A stretch of 64,000 nt of DNA from Acidithiobacillus caldus ATCC 51756 (GCF_000175575.2 NZ_CP005986.1:1061549-1125548), one strand, 5' to 3'. Numbered from the stretch's first letter, positions 35,601-44,512 are shown. Notes: a model not told the origin generated them from the letters alone. Numbers and translations: made by a program.

Positions 35601-36931
35601 GCCTGCCGATCCTTTGCAGCGATACGCCGCGCCCATGTCTGTGCCTGTGCCCTGAGACCCGGCCAGTCCAGCCGCGTCCATCTGCCCTCGTTCACCAGCA
35701 ATTCGCCATTCACCCACACGTGGCTCACCTGATCGCGTCCGGCGCAGTAGACCAGCTGGGATATGGGATCGTACAGCGGTTGGGTGGCCGGGTGATCGAG
35801 GTCCACGGCAATGCAGTCCGCCAACTTGCCGATTTCCAGGCTGCCGATACTATCGCCCCAGCCACAGGCCATGGCCCCGCCCAGGGTAGCCGCCTCCAGG
35901 GCCACTGCCGCCGCCAGAGCCATCGTATCGCCGTCCCGGCCTTTGGCCAGGAGTGCGGCTGTACGCAACTCGCCAAAGAGGTCGAGGTCGTTGTTACTGG
36001 CGGCACCGTCGGTGCCGATACCAAAGGGAATGCCACGCGCCTGCCATTGGGCCACGTCGGCGATACCGGAACCGAGCTTCAGATTGGACTCCGGACAGTG
36101 CGCAAGGCGCAGGCCGCGTTGCGCCACGAGATCCAGATCCTCCGTCGTCAGCTGCGTCATGTGCACGGCGAGAAAGTGCTCATCCAAAAGACCCAGTTCG
36201 TCCAGCCGCTGCAGGGGCCGCCGTCCGTCTTGGGAAAGAGCATTTTCGACTTCCTGCGCCGTCTCGTGCACGTGCATGTGCAGAAAAAGCCCATGGCTGC
36301 GGGCAAGCGCCTTCGCTTCACGCAGCGCGTGGTCGGGGACCGTGTAGGGCGCGTGCGGAGCGATACTCTGGCGAATCCGCGGCAAGTCGCGCAGCTGCAG
36401 GATCTGCATTTCCGCACGCCGGAGTGCGTCGCCGGCGTCCCGACTCTGCGCCGTCGGAAAATCGATCACCACCTGGCCCAGACTGGCACGGATGCCGCTC
36501 TCCACCACGGCCTGCGCCGCCGCTTCGGGATAGAAATACATGTCGTTGAAGCAGGTGGTGCCGCCGCGCAGCATCTCGGCGATGGCCAGCCGGGTTCCCG
36601 TGGCGACAAACTCCGGCCCCACGAAACGCCCTTCAGCGGGCCAGATGTGTTGCTCGAGCCAGGTCATCAGCGGCAGATCGTCGGCAAGGCCGCGCAGCAG
36701 GCTCATGGCCGCGTGGGTGTGGCTGTTGACGAGCCCCGGCAGGAGCACATGATGGGGAAGATCGATCCAGCGGGCAGAGGGGTAGCGCGCGCGCAACTCG
36801 ACCTGCGGACCCAGATCGCAAATGCGCCCCTGGCCAATGGCCAGCCCGTGCTGCTCCAGAACCCCGTGGGGGCGGATGGGGACAAGCCACGGCGCCGCCA
36901 GAACGTACTCTACGACGGTCTTTTCGGACAC
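35597..36931 (-). CDS. mtaD: 5-methylthioadenosine / S-adenosylhomocysteine deaminase
   Basis: A 444-residue amidohydrolase of the TRZ/ATZ type. Metal-binding HxH lies in PGLVNSHTHAAMSLLRG, a second His in HMHVHETAQEV, and the metal Asp in GTDGAASNNDLDLF. C-terminal GSLEIGKLADCIAVDL is typical of the family. Deamination of MTA or SAH is assigned from the mtaD-ubiG pairing (UbiG generates SAH); other amidohydrolase substrates are possible. GTG 36931 has GGGAG upstream. Confidence 0.88.
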   Translation of the reverse strand: MSEKTVVEYVLAAPWLVPIRPHGVLEQHGLAIGQGRICDLGPQVELRARYPSARWIDLPHHVLLPGLVNSHTHAAMSLLRGLADDLPLMTWLEQHIWPAEGRFVGPEFVATGTRLAIAEMLRGGTTCFNDMYFYPEAAAQAVVESGIRASLGQVVIDFPTAQSRDAGDALRRAEMQILQLRDLPRIRQSIAPHAPYTVPDHALREAKALARSHGLFLHMHVHETAQEVENALSQDGRRPLQRLDELGLLDEHFLAVHMTQLTTEDLDLVAQRGLRLAHCPESNLKLGSGIADVAQWQARGIPFGIGTDGAASNNDLDLFGELRTAALLAKGRDGDTMALAAAVALEAATLGGAMACGWGDSIGSLEIGKLADCIAVDLDHPATQPLYDPISQLVYCAGRDQVSHVWVNGELLVNEGRWTRLDWPGLRAQAQTWARRIAAKDRQA

Positions 36932-36984
36932 GACACACTCCCAGCGGAAGATGCTACACACTGTAGCACAGCCGGCGTCCCTTC

Positions 36985-38196
36985 TCAGCCGCGAATGCGC
37001 CCCAGGGCCTCGGCGTAGGCCCAGACCGTCGCCGAGTAATACACACTCGGATTGTAGCCCATGATGGCGTAGAAATTGGGATAGGCCAGATAGTAGTGCG
37101 GCCCGGTACGACCTTCGAGGCGCAAAAGACCCACCCGGGTGTCCGCCGGAAGCAGCGCGTGGCCGCGTTCCGGATACACGCCCAGGCGAGCCAGCTGGGC
37201 CAGGGTGTAGTCCGGTCGTGTCGAGGTTTCCGGCGCGCTTCCCCGGGAAATCAGCGCCGGAACCAGCACCGGTTGCCCCGGCTGCCAGCCGTGGGCGCGG
37301 AAAAAGTTAGCGGTGGAGGCCAGCACATCCGGCACGGATTGCCAGAGATTGGGCAAACCCTCTCCGGGAGGGTCATTCCAGACGACGCCATACTTCAGAT
37401 AGCTGCTGGCCAGAAATTGCGACATACCCATGGCCCCGGCGGGCGACCCGCGCAGCGCGCTCACGGGACGGCCCAGTTTTTCAGCGAGTTTCAGGGTCTC
37501 TGCGGTCTGCGCCAGAAAGAAGGCACGGCGGGGCTTCAGGGCCAGGCTGAGACTGAGATTGGCATCCAGCACCGGAAAATTGCCCATGAAGGATCCAAAT
37601 CCGGTCTCGATGTTGAGGATGCCCAGGAGAATGGGCGGTGGAACCCCGTATTTTTCCGCTACGTCCTCCAGAATACGGCGGTGCTCGCGCCAAAAGCGCA
37701 CGCCGCTGTCGAGGCGTTGCGCGCTCAGGAAGCGTTCGCGGTAGCGCCACCAGGGCAGCGGCGCTTGGGGAACGCTGCTGGGCGGTGGCGGGCTCATCAA
37801 ACTCACGGCCCGCGAGTCATAGTGAGCGCTCTGCAGGGCCGGAATGACCAGCGCGGCCGGCAGACCGTAATGCTGTTGGAGGATGCAGGCAAAGCTGCGC
37901 AGGTCGTCCTGATAGCGCTCGGGAAAGCCCGGGAAGCGCAGATCCGCCGGACAGTAGGCCGATGCCGGCGCGAGCTCTGCGGCGCTGGACTGGGCAGTGT
38001 CGTGGGCGGGTGCAGCGGGCACAGCCGCGGTCGCTACCGATGCCGCGATTGGTGCCGCCGGTGCGCTGGAGTTGACCTGTGTTGCACATCCCGACAGGGT
38101 CAGGATACCGGCCAGAACGCCAGCGGACATCCACCGACGCCAGGAATCGTGGCCAGCGGCGCTGCCGCCGCGGGGGTCTTCAGCGGTTGAGTACAT
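36985..38196 (-). CDS. mltB: Membrane-bound lytic murein transglycosylase B
   Basis: A 403-residue GH103 lipoprotein: signal with lipobox LSGC (about residue 37), Ala/Pro linker, then the catalytic domain with GVPPPILLGILNIETGFGSFMGNFPVLDANLSLSLA (catalytic Glu in NIETGFG) and the ALRGSPAGAMGMSQFLASSYLKYGVVW motif. It cleaves the glycan backbone of peptidoglycan to 1,6-anhydro products. ATG 38196 overlaps the NlpC/P60 gene's end by 17 bp. Confidence 0.92.
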   Translation of the reverse strand: MYSTAEDPRGGSAAGHDSWRRWMSAGVLAGILTLSGCATQVNSSAPAAPIAASVATAAVPAAPAHDTAQSSAAELAPASAYCPADLRFPGFPERYQDDLRSFACILQQHYGLPAALVIPALQSAHYDSRAVSLMSPPPPSSVPQAPLPWWRYRERFLSAQRLDSGVRFWREHRRILEDVAEKYGVPPPILLGILNIETGFGSFMGNFPVLDANLSLSLALKPRRAFFLAQTAETLKLAEKLGRPVSALRGSPAGAMGMSQFLASSYLKYGVVWNDPPGEGLPNLWQSVPDVLASTANFFRAHGWQPGQPVLVPALISRGSAPETSTRPDYTLAQLARLGVYPERGHALLPADTRVGLLRLEGRTGPHYYLAYPNFYAIMGYNPSVYYSATVWAYAEALGRIRG

Positions 38197-38821
38197 GGCT
38201 ATCCCGGGCGGTCATGGCCAGCAACTCCGGTGGCATGGGCCGGCGCACGCCGTCCAGACGACTGGACCAGTAGGGATTACGCAGGCTCTGAACGGTGATG
38301 CCAGCGCGCGGATTGAGGGCGCTGACAAACTGGTCCCCGCCGATATAGATACCTACGTGGGAGTAGGGGCGCCCAAGGGTGTTGAAGAACAGCAGATCGC
38401 CCTTTTGGATGTGGGACAGGGGGACCGCCGGCAGGGCCGCCGCCTGGGCTGCTGCCGTACGCGGCACCTGCACCCCGGCCTGGCCCAGGACGTACTGGAT
38501 GAGTCCGCTGCAATCGAAGCCACCAGCGCGACTCTCGCCTCCCCAGACATAGGGTTTGCCAATCTGGGCGATGGCGTTGACCAGAACGGTATCCAGCACC
38601 GTCGCCTCGCGGTGACTTTCCTGGATGTCCGGCCGGTAAGCGTAGCCTCTGCTGGACAGCGTATTCGTATACCCGCCCGAGGAAACGGCGCTGCCGGAAA
38701 GGTCCGTGGCGCAGCCTCCCAGCAGAAGCCCGGCGCTGGTCAATAGCGCCAACGATACACCGATACGAAAATCCGGCCGTCTCCAGTCCGGCCGTGCTGC
38801 GGTCTGTGATACCATGGGCAC
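38180..38821 (-). CDS. NlpC/P60-family lipoprotein
   Basis: A 213-residue protein with a lipobox (LLLGGC, about residue 37) and a C-terminal NlpC/P60 peptidase domain: catalytic Cys in GGFDCSGLIQYV, His in YSHVGIYIG, and VPRTAAAQAAA between. It is expected to be a gamma-D-glutamyl-meso-diaminopimelate type peptidoglycan peptidase in the periplasm. The start is GTG 38821 or, better spaced from GGAG, ATG 38815. It is coupled with mltB, giving a small peptidoglycan-remodelling operon. Confidence 0.9.
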   Translation of the reverse strand: MPMVSQTAARPDWRRPDFRIGVSLALLTSAGLLLGGCATDLSGSAVSSGGYTNTLSSRGYAYRPDIQESHREATVLDTVLVNAIAQIGKPYVWGGESRAGGFDCSGLIQYVLGQAGVQVPRTAAAQAAALPAVPLSHIQKGDLLFFNTLGRPYSHVGIYIGGDQFVSALNPRAGITVQSLRNPYWSSRLDGVRRPMPPELLAMTARDSHVLNR

Positions 38822-38936
38822 TCTGCTCCAGTTTCTCCCTCGGGTGGATTTTTAGAGCAAAAAACCCAATAAGGCAAGAGCTTAACCCGAGACACTTCAT
38901 CCATCGACTTAAATCACCGATCTGCCGCGGGTCGAT

Positions 38937-39686
38937 TCAGAAAAACCACAGGCGGACGCCCATGGCGAGGATCACCACCGTCACCACGATCTTGATCCAC
39001 ATCTCGCCGTGCCGACCCAGGGTCAATCCGCTGGAGAAGTGCGCGCCAAGGATGGCGCCGGCGCCGACGCAGCCGCCCAGTAGCCAGTCCACTTGGCCAA
39101 GCCACAGGAACACGAGCAGAGAGGGAAGGGTATAGGTAGCGATGATGAAGGTCTTGTGCGCGTTGATCTTCGGCAAAGGCAGGTCGAGAAAGGCGCGCAG
39201 GACGAAAATGAAGAGAAAACCGATGCCCGCCTGAATGAATCCTCCGTAGAAGCCCAGCAGCAACATGGCCGGGTAGATGCCCCGCGGGTGGTTCTGCGGC
39301 AAGCTGTGCAGCCGGCGTGCCAGATCCGGCGGCAGGTAGAGGGTGACGGCGCTGAAAGCCAGCACCACGACCAGGATCTTCTGGAACAGGGCCCCGCCCA
39401 GATGGATGCTGGACCAGGCGCCGAGGATGGCTCCCGGCAAGGTCCACAGCGCGAGTTTGGCGCCAACGCGCGGTTCCACCAGGTCTTTTCGCAGAAAGCG
39501 GCGACTGGCCAAGGCGTTTTCCGCCAGGATACCGATGCGATTGCTGGCATTGGCGACCCCCGGGCTCAGCCCTGCAAAGATCAGGAGGGGCAGGGTGAGC
39601 GCCGAGCCGGCACCAGCGAGGACGTTGACAAAACCCGCCACGAGGCCGCCGCCAAAGAGCAGAGGGTATATCCACCAGTCGTGCAT
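38937..39686 (-). CDS. TauE/SafE family membrane transporter
   Basis: A 249-residue polytopic protein with about eight hydrophobic segments. N-terminal LLFGGGLVAGFVNVLAGAGSALTLPLLIFAGLSP and the repeat GFYGGFIQAGIGFLFIFVLRAFLDLPLPKINAHKTFI are the TauE/SafE hallmarks. The family exports sulfite, sulfoacetate or other organosulfur anions; a sulfur-related role would suit a sulfur oxidiser but is not shown here. ATG 39686 is at the start of the conserved region; the frame to 39878 runs into the divergent promoter. Confidence 0.88.
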   Translation of the reverse strand: MHDWWIYPLLFGGGLVAGFVNVLAGAGSALTLPLLIFAGLSPGVANASNRIGILAENALASRRFLRKDLVEPRVGAKLALWTLPGAILGAWSSIHLGGALFQKILVVVLAFSAVTLYLPPDLARRLHSLPQNHPRGIYPAMLLLGFYGGFIQAGIGFLFIFVLRAFLDLPLPKINAHKTFIIATYTLPSLLVFLWLGQVDWLLGGCVGAGAILGAHFSSGLTLGRHGEMWIKIVVTVVILAMGVRLWFF

Positions 39687-39795
39687 CGGTCTGCGTTTTT
39701 TGCCGCTAAAACCCCGAGTGTAGACGGCCCGCTGGACTTGTCCAAAATCCTGGGCTGTCCTAGCATGGAACGACGAGCTTTGCGGGGTGGATACC

Positions 39796-40668
39796 ATGGA
39801 AGGGAATGCGCACACGGCCGTTGGATCGCAGGGGGTCGGGCGCCCTATAGAATCCCTGCACCCCGGTCGGGTGACCAAGGACGGTGCCGGTGTGGTTCTG
39901 ACGCGCCTTTTGGAGTCTGGCTTGCAGCGCCGGCTCGATCCTTTCCTGATGCTCGACCTTTTCGGCAGCGATGTGCCCGAGGACTATCTCGCGGGTTTCC
40001 CCACCCACCCCCACCGGGGCTTCGAGACCATTACCTATATGCTGACGGGGCGCATGCGCCACGCGGACAGTGCCGGTCACAGTGGGGTCATCGAAAGTGG
40101 CGGCATGCAGTGGATGACGGCGGGTCGCGGCATCCTGCACTCCGAGATGCCGGAGCAGGAAAGCGGGCGGATGGCGGGTCTGCAACTCTGGCTGAATCTG
40201 CCCGCGCGGGACAAGGACACCCCGCCCTGGTACCGGGACTTCCGGGCCGAGGAGCTACCCCGCTGGCGGGAACCCGGCGGGGCCTATGACGTGGTGGTGT
40301 TGGCGGGCCGCTATCGTCACCTGCAAGGTCCCGTCGCCCGTCCCACGACGGACCCTTACCTTCTGGACCTGCGCTGGCAGGATGCAGCGGATATTTTCGT
40401 GGAACTTCCGACTACCCACGTGGCCTTCGCGGTTCCCTACCAGGGCACGGTGTCGGCGCAGGGGAAGGTGATACCGACGGCGCACCTAGGGATTTTCGCG
40501 GACGATCCCGAAAATCGCGGCGTCCTGCTGAGCGGCGAGGCCGGTAGCGCTGCCTTGATGGTTGCCGGTCAGCCGCTGCGCGAACCCATCGTCCAATATG
40601 GCCCCTTCGTGCTCAACAGTGACGAGGCGATTCGCGAGACCCTAAGAGGATGCGGAAAAAATCCGTAG
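39796..40668 (+). CDS. Pirin-family protein, 3' end replaced by IS insertion
   Basis: A 290-residue bicupin: VLTRLLESGLQRRLDPFLMLDLFGS, then THPHRGFETITYMLTGRMRHADSAGHSG, and WMTAGRGILHSEMPEQESG, carrying the His/His/His/Glu metal ligands of pirins. C-terminal pirin_C domain follows. At 40645 the gene is cut by an IS; the frame ends seven codons later (RGCGKNP) inside the IS. The missing tail (13 residues after TLR, ending AEL, then stop) is found directly after the IS at 41911-41951. Both catalytic cupin halves remain, so activity may survive. ATG 39796 is preferred over GTG 39787. Confidence 0.88.
   Translation: MEGNAHTAVGSQGVGRPIESLHPGRVTKDGAGVVLTRLLESGLQRRLDPFLMLDLFGSDVPEDYLAGFPTHPHRGFETITYMLTGRMRHADSAGHSGVIESGGMQWMTAGRGILHSEMPEQESGRMAGLQLWLNLPARDKDTPPWYRDFRAEELPRWREPGGAYDVVVLAGRYRHLQGPVARPTTDPYLLDLRWQDAADIFVELPTTHVAFAVPYQGTVSAQGKVIPTAHLGIFADDPENRGVLLSGEAGSAALMVAGQPLREPIVQYGPFVLNSDEAIRETLRGCGKNP
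40642..40645. repeat. CTAA target-site duplication, left copy
   Basis: CTAA here and at 41907-41910 flank the IS. Removing the element and one copy restores the pirin reading frame (...ETLRLYRSGDF...). YTAR-type 4-bp duplications are known for the IS5 group. Confidence 0.9.
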
Positions 40669-41906
40669 AAACGCCGAGGCGCTATCCGATTTGGTCAAAA
40701 ATTGCGGAATAGGCAGCCCTATCAGGCCTGTTTTGCCCGCTGTTGCAGTCTTTTTTGGGGCCATTTTCGGATTCCAGACGCAGTACTCCCATCAGGCCAC
40801 CCCCAATCGCACCATGCGGACCAGGTTGTAGGCGACAGTGACCAAGGAAAAGTGCAGACCGACCCGTTCCAAGCCACGGAATCGGGTTTTCCGCATCCCT
40901 CCCACCGTCTTCATCCAGCCGAAGATGGATTCTATCCGCCGCCGGACGTGGATGCTCATGGCATAGCCCCAGTGGCGAGTAGTCCGGGCATCGATGGCCG
41001 AGCCTTTCCGCTTGCGGGCTACATGAGGGGTCACATTCCGATCCCGGAGATTCTGGACGAAGCCGTGGCGGTCATAGCCCTTGTCGGCACCGAGGGTGAT
41101 GCGCTGGTTCCCGCCCAGATCGTCCACGAGTTGGACGGCGGCGTCGACTTCCGCCGTGCCGTCGGCGGTGGTGACCTGCTCTCCGGCAATGAGCCCGTGG
41201 CGATTGTCCATGAGCACATGCCCAAGATAGGCCAAGCGGGAAGCTTCGCCGGGCGCCTTTTTGTAGAGCCGGGCATCGGGGTCGGTCACCGAGGCGTGCG
41301 TCTCGTTACTGCGCGTCTGGCCGCGGAAATCGGAACCATCGCCCTCACGGTCCTCAGGATCTTTCGGCCGGAAAGACTTCTGCGAAGCCCAAGCTTCCAG
41401 CAGGGTGCCATCGACGGAGAAATGCTCTTCGGAGAGCAGATTCTGGCCGCGGGCCTGTTCCAGTACGGATCGGAAGAATTCCCGCACCGTCCCGTGATCC
41501 AGCAATCGATCCCGATTCTTGCTGAAGACCGTGGGCACCCAGACGTCGTCGTCCATTCCCAAACCGACAAACCAACGGAACAGCAGGTTGTAGTTGAGTT
41601 GCTCTATCAGCTGCCGTTCCGAGCGGATGCTGTAAAACACCTGCAGCAGTAGCGCCCGCAGGAGAAACTCCGGTGGAATGGAGGGGCGACCGTAGGTCGA
41701 GTACATCGTGCTGAAGTGGCTATCCATCTCCGCCAGGGAGCGATCCACGATAGCCCGGATCGCTCTCAGCGGATGGTCTTGGGGCACCCGTTGCTCCGGG
41801 GAAACGTAGCTGAACAACCCTTGGGTCTCTACCTTCGCTCCACGCATCTTTCCAACCCCCGCTGTACCATTTCGCCCAGTATACCACCGACTTTTTCATC
41901 ACCGTC
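40646..41906. mobile_element. IS5-group insertion sequence, 1261 bp
   Basis: Bounded by imperfect terminal inverted repeats: the left begins GAGGATGCGGAAAAAATCCG, and the right end reads, as reverse complement, GACGGTGATGAAAAAGTCGG. These match at 16 of 23 positions without gaps. A CTAA duplication flanks both sides. One transposase gene lies inside, on the minus strand. The element sits in the last codons of a pirin gene and ends 54 bp upstream of the ppk2 Pho box. Confidence 0.92.
40792..41847 (-). CDS. IS5-family transposase
   Basis: A 351-residue DDE transposase. N-terminal DUF772-type domain: GLFSYVSPEQRVPQDHPLRAIRAIVD and YGRPSIPPEFLLRALLLQVFYSIRSERQLIEQL. DDE core: first Asp in FSVDGTLLEAWASQKSF, second Asp in TLGADKGYD, and Glu in RRRIESIFGWMKTVGGMRKTRFRG. 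The gene appears intact, so the element may still be mobile. ATG 41847 follows GGAAAG closely. Confidence 0.93.
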   Translation of the reverse strand: MRGAKVETQGLFSYVSPEQRVPQDHPLRAIRAIVDRSLAEMDSHFSTMYSTYGRPSIPPEFLLRALLLQVFYSIRSERQLIEQLNYNLLFRWFVGLGMDDDVWVPTVFSKNRDRLLDHGTVREFFRSVLEQARGQNLLSEEHFSVDGTLLEAWASQKSFRPKDPEDREGDGSDFRGQTRSNETHASVTDPDARLYKKAPGEASRLAYLGHVLMDNRHGLIAGEQVTTADGTAEVDAAVQLVDDLGGNQRITLGADKGYDRHGFVQNLRDRNVTPHVARKRKGSAIDARTTRHWGYAMSIHVRRRIESIFGWMKTVGGMRKTRFRGLERVGLHFSLVTVAYNLVRMVRLGVA

Positions 41907-41910
41907 CTAA

Positions 41911-41951
41911 GGCTCTATCGCAGCGGCGATTTTCCGCCGGCGGAATTATAG
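41911..41951 (+). pseudogene. Detached 3' end of the pirin gene
   Basis: Joined to codon TL at 40643-40645 and one CTAA copy, these bases read R-L-Y-R-S-G-D-F-P-P-A-E-L followed by TAG. That resembles the natural pirin ending (F-R-D-Y-R-S-G-R-F). It has no start of its own and is a remnant created by the IS5 insertion. Confidence 0.9.
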
Positions 41952-41959
41952 CTCGGCAG

Positions 41960-41993
41960 GTGTCACAAAACGGTCACAATGTTGCGCTAGACT
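41960..41993 (+). promoter_or_regulatory. Pho-box-type promoter of ppk2
   Basis: Two hexamers, TGTCAC at 41961 and GGTCAC at 41972, are 11 bp apart with A-rich spacer, the PhoB direct-repeat pattern. The -10-like TAGACT starts at 41988, 16 bp after the start of the last hexamer. This spacing recurs at four other promoters downstream. The PPK2 start codon is at 42018. Confidence 0.8.
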
Positions 41994-42017
41994 AGGGATT
42001 TTGCCCCGGAGAGCAGC

Positions 42018-43235
42018 ATGCAGCGCAATCGTCCCGATGAACTTTCCAGCAACCCCCAAGAGCTGCTGAACGCGGAGATGCCGTCCTCAGGTCCGGAAGC
42101 GCCTCGGCCCATGAACGCGGGGGATCTGCCGCCGGACCTCGATGCCGAGGGCATCGGCGAGTTTGTCATTGCCGACGCCGTGGAGATGGCGCAGGAGCAC
42201 CAGACGGCGGTTCTGGCCGACCAATTACGGCGCGCGGGAGCAACCCGGATCGATGCCGATACCCTGGCCCAGGCCGCTCAGGCCGCCGCCTCGGACCTCA
42301 GTGCCGACGACCTGGAGTATGCCGAGCGGCGCCTGCGTGAGCCCGAGGACCGCGTCGACGATACCCTGAATCCCGGTTGGCGGCACGGTCAGTATCCCTA
42401 CCGGTACCGCATGACACGCCGCCAATACGAGCGCCAGAAATATGGCCTGCAAGTGGAATTGCTCAAGCTTCAGGCCTGGGTCAAGCAGACGGGACAGCGG
42501 GTGATCGTGGTTTTCGAGGGTCGCGACGCCGCCGGCAAGGGTGGCACCATCAAGCGCTTCATGGAGCACCTCAATCCCCGTGGGGCGCGGGTCGTGGCCC
42601 TGGAAAAACCCTCGGAAAAAGAGCGCGGACAATGGTACTTCCAGCGTTATGTGGAGCAATTGCCCACCGCCGGTGAAATGGTATTCTTCGACCGCTCCTG
42701 GTACAACCGGGCCGGCGTGGAAAGGGTCATGGGTTTCTGCAGCGAATTGGAATATCAGGAATTCATGCGCCAAGCTCCGGAATTCGAGCGCCACCTCGTC
42801 TATAGCGGTATCTTTCTCATCAAATTCTGGTTTTCCGTGACCCGTGAAGAGCAGAGGCGCCGCTTTGAGGAGCGTAAGCGGCATCCTTTGAAGCAGTGGA
42901 AATTATCGCCCATGGATCTGGCCTCCATGGATCGCTGGGACGCCTACACCCAGGCCAAGGAGACCATGTTTTTCCACACCGATACGGCCTATGCTCCCTG
43001 GACGGTGGTCAAGTCCGACGACAAGAAGCGGGCGCGCCTGAATGCCATGCGGCATCTGCTCCAGACCTTACCCTACGACGACAAGGACGTCGTCGCCATC
43101 GGTGAGGTCGACCCGCTCATCGTCAGTCGTGCTGCCGTTCGCTATGGACAGGTGCACCCACAGGATCTGAATCCCTTTCAGGTGGGCACGACGCCGTCTG
43201 CGGACGCCAGCGCGAGCGCGCTGGAATCTTCGTGA
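42018..43235 (+). CDS. ppk2: Polyphosphate kinase 2 family protein
   Basis: A 405-residue protein with an N-terminal 120-residue low-complexity acidic region, then the PPK2 core. Walker A is VIVVFEGRDAAGKGGTIKRF (about residues 160-180), Walker B FFDRSWYNRAGVERVMGFC, and the lid ERKRHPLKQWKLSPMDLASMDRW. PPK2 enzymes use polyphosphate to phosphorylate nucleotides, or the reverse. A Pho box lies directly upstream, so control by phosphate starvation is likely. The 3' end overlaps sqdB on the opposite strand by 113 bp. The subclass (NDP versus NMP kinase) cannot be read safely from sequence alone. Confidence 0.93.
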   Translation: MQRNRPDELSSNPQELLNAEMPSSGPEAPRPMNAGDLPPDLDAEGIGEFVIADAVEMAQEHQTAVLADQLRRAGATRIDADTLAQAAQAAASDLSADDLEYAERRLREPEDRVDDTLNPGWRHGQYPYRYRMTRRQYERQKYGLQVELLKLQAWVKQTGQRVIVVFEGRDAAGKGGTIKRFMEHLNPRGARVVALEKPSEKERGQWYFQRYVEQLPTAGEMVFFDRSWYNRAGVERVMGFCSELEYQEFMRQAPEFERHLVYSGIFLIKFWFSVTREEQRRRFEERKRHPLKQWKLSPMDLASMDRWDAYTQAKETMFFHTDTAYAPWTVVKSDDKKRARLNAMRHLLQTLPYDDKDVVAIGEVDPLIVSRAAVRYGQVHPQDLNPFQVGTTPSADASASALESS

Positions 43236-44376
43236 GATCGCAGCGATGACGGTAGCGGGCAGCGACTTCGGACACCTCCGCCAGTAGCCCGGCGGATAGG
43301 GTGATGGGTGCCAGCCCAAGGTTCTGCAGGCCCTGATTTTCCACCTTCAGTTCGTTCTCGTCCTGTTCCTTGCGCGGATTGTCCACAAAGTCGATGGGTG
43401 CGCCCGTGAGTTCGTGGATCAACCGGGCAAGATCGCGGATGCGGTGGGTTTCCGTGGTCTGGTTGAAAACGCGCACGCGCTCACCCGGTGCCGGCGGGTG
43501 GGCGATGGCCAGTTCGATGCAGCGCACCGTATCGCGGATGTGGATGAAGGCACGCGTCTGCCCACCGGTGCCGTGCACCGTCAGGGGGTGGCCCACCGCC
43601 GCCTGCATGACGAAGCGATTGAGCACGGTGCCAAAATCGCCGTCGTAATCGAAGCGGTTGATGAGCCGTTCGTCGCAGCAGGTTTCGGGTGTTTCCGTGC
43701 CCCAGACGATTCCCTGGTGCAGGTCGGTGATGCGCAAGCCGTCGTTTTTGTTGTAGTAGTAGAAAAAGAGCTGATCCTGGGTCTTGGTCATGTGGTAGAT
43801 GGAGCCCGGATCCGGCGGATACAGAATCTCGGTCTCGACGCTGTCGTTACCATCGGGCGAGAGCAGCCGGATCTTCTGATAGCCCTCGGGTAACTTGAAG
43901 CGCGAGGTCTTGTACCCATAGACGCCCATGGTGCCCAGGTGTACCAGATGGCAATCCGTCTCCAGACCCACCTCCACCATGGCACAGAGGACGTTGTGGG
44001 TGGCGTTCAGATTGTTGTCCACGGTGTAGAGTTTGTGGCGCGGCGACTTCATGGAGTAGGGCGCCGAGCGCTGCTCCGCAAAGTGGACGATGGCCTCGGG
44101 TCGCCATTGGGCCAGCAGATCGCGCAACTGCCCATAGTCGTGGGCGATGTCCAGGGCAGTGAAGGCGATCTCCCGCCCACTGTGCTCCTGCCAGGCCTTG
44201 AGTCGCTCGCTGAGGGGCCGAATGGGGGTAAGGGACTGCACCCCCAGTTCCTCATCCTGCCGCCGGCGAACCAGGTTATCGACGATGTGGACCTCATGGC
44301 CCTGGGCCGAAAGGTGCAGGCTGGTGGGCCAGCCACAGAAGCCATCCCCACCCAGAATCAAAACCCGTTTACTCAA
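43123..44376 (-). CDS. sqdB: UDP-sulfoquinovose synthase
   Basis: A 417-residue SDR enzyme that makes UDP-sulfoquinovose from UDP-glucose and sulfite, the head-group donor for the sulfolipid SQDG. The NAD motif is LILGGDGFCGWPTSLHLS, followed by VDNLVRRRQDEELGVQSLTPI, which is distinctive for SQD1/SqdB. The catalytic pair is in YHMTKTQDQLFF (YxxxK) with HLGTMGVYG upstream. RVFNQTTETHRIRDLA is also typical. TTG 44376 is favoured by GAGGAG seven bases upstream. The last ~30 residues after KIPARSRWR look like an extension running antisense through the ppk2 end. In many bacteria SQDG replaces acidic phospholipids when phosphate is short. Confidence 0.92.
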   Translation of the reverse strand: MSKRVLILGGDGFCGWPTSLHLSAQGHEVHIVDNLVRRRQDEELGVQSLTPIRPLSERLKAWQEHSGREIAFTALDIAHDYGQLRDLLAQWRPEAIVHFAEQRSAPYSMKSPRHKLYTVDNNLNATHNVLCAMVEVGLETDCHLVHLGTMGVYGYKTSRFKLPEGYQKIRLLSPDGNDSVETEILYPPDPGSIYHMTKTQDQLFFYYYNKNDGLRITDLHQGIVWGTETPETCCDERLINRFDYDGDFGTVLNRFVMQAAVGHPLTVHGTGGQTRAFIHIRDTVRCIELAIAHPPAPGERVRVFNQTTETHRIRDLARLIHELTGAPIDFVDNPRKEQDENELKVENQGLQNLGLAPITLSAGLLAEVSEVAARYRHRCDLTKIPARSRWRPQTASCPPERDSDPVGAPVHSERQHD

Positions 44377-44392
44377 GATCACTCTCCTCGAA

Positions 44393-44418
44393 CCCTTGGC
44401 TCGGCGCGAGCCCAAGGG
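44393..44418 (-). promoter_or_regulatory. Hairpin in the sqdB leader
   Basis: CCCTTGGCTCG-GCG-CGAGCCCAAGGG forms an 11-pair stem with one bulged base, ending about 17 bases before the sqdB start codon. It has no T-tract. It may influence translation or message stability; function unknown. Confidence 0.35.
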
Positions 44419-44512
44419 CCAAAGATAGAACGTTTTGCCGGCCAAAACCATGCGTGCGGGCGCCGGACCATAGCCCTCGGACGATTGCCAGCGAGCCGAT
44501 GTCCGCTGCAAA

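Noticed and set aside
43123-44376. Annotation as a generic UDP-glucose 4-epimerase or dehydratase
   Set aside because: GDGFCGWPTSLHLS and VDNLVRRRQDEELGVQSLTPI are specific to the SQD1/SqdB branch.
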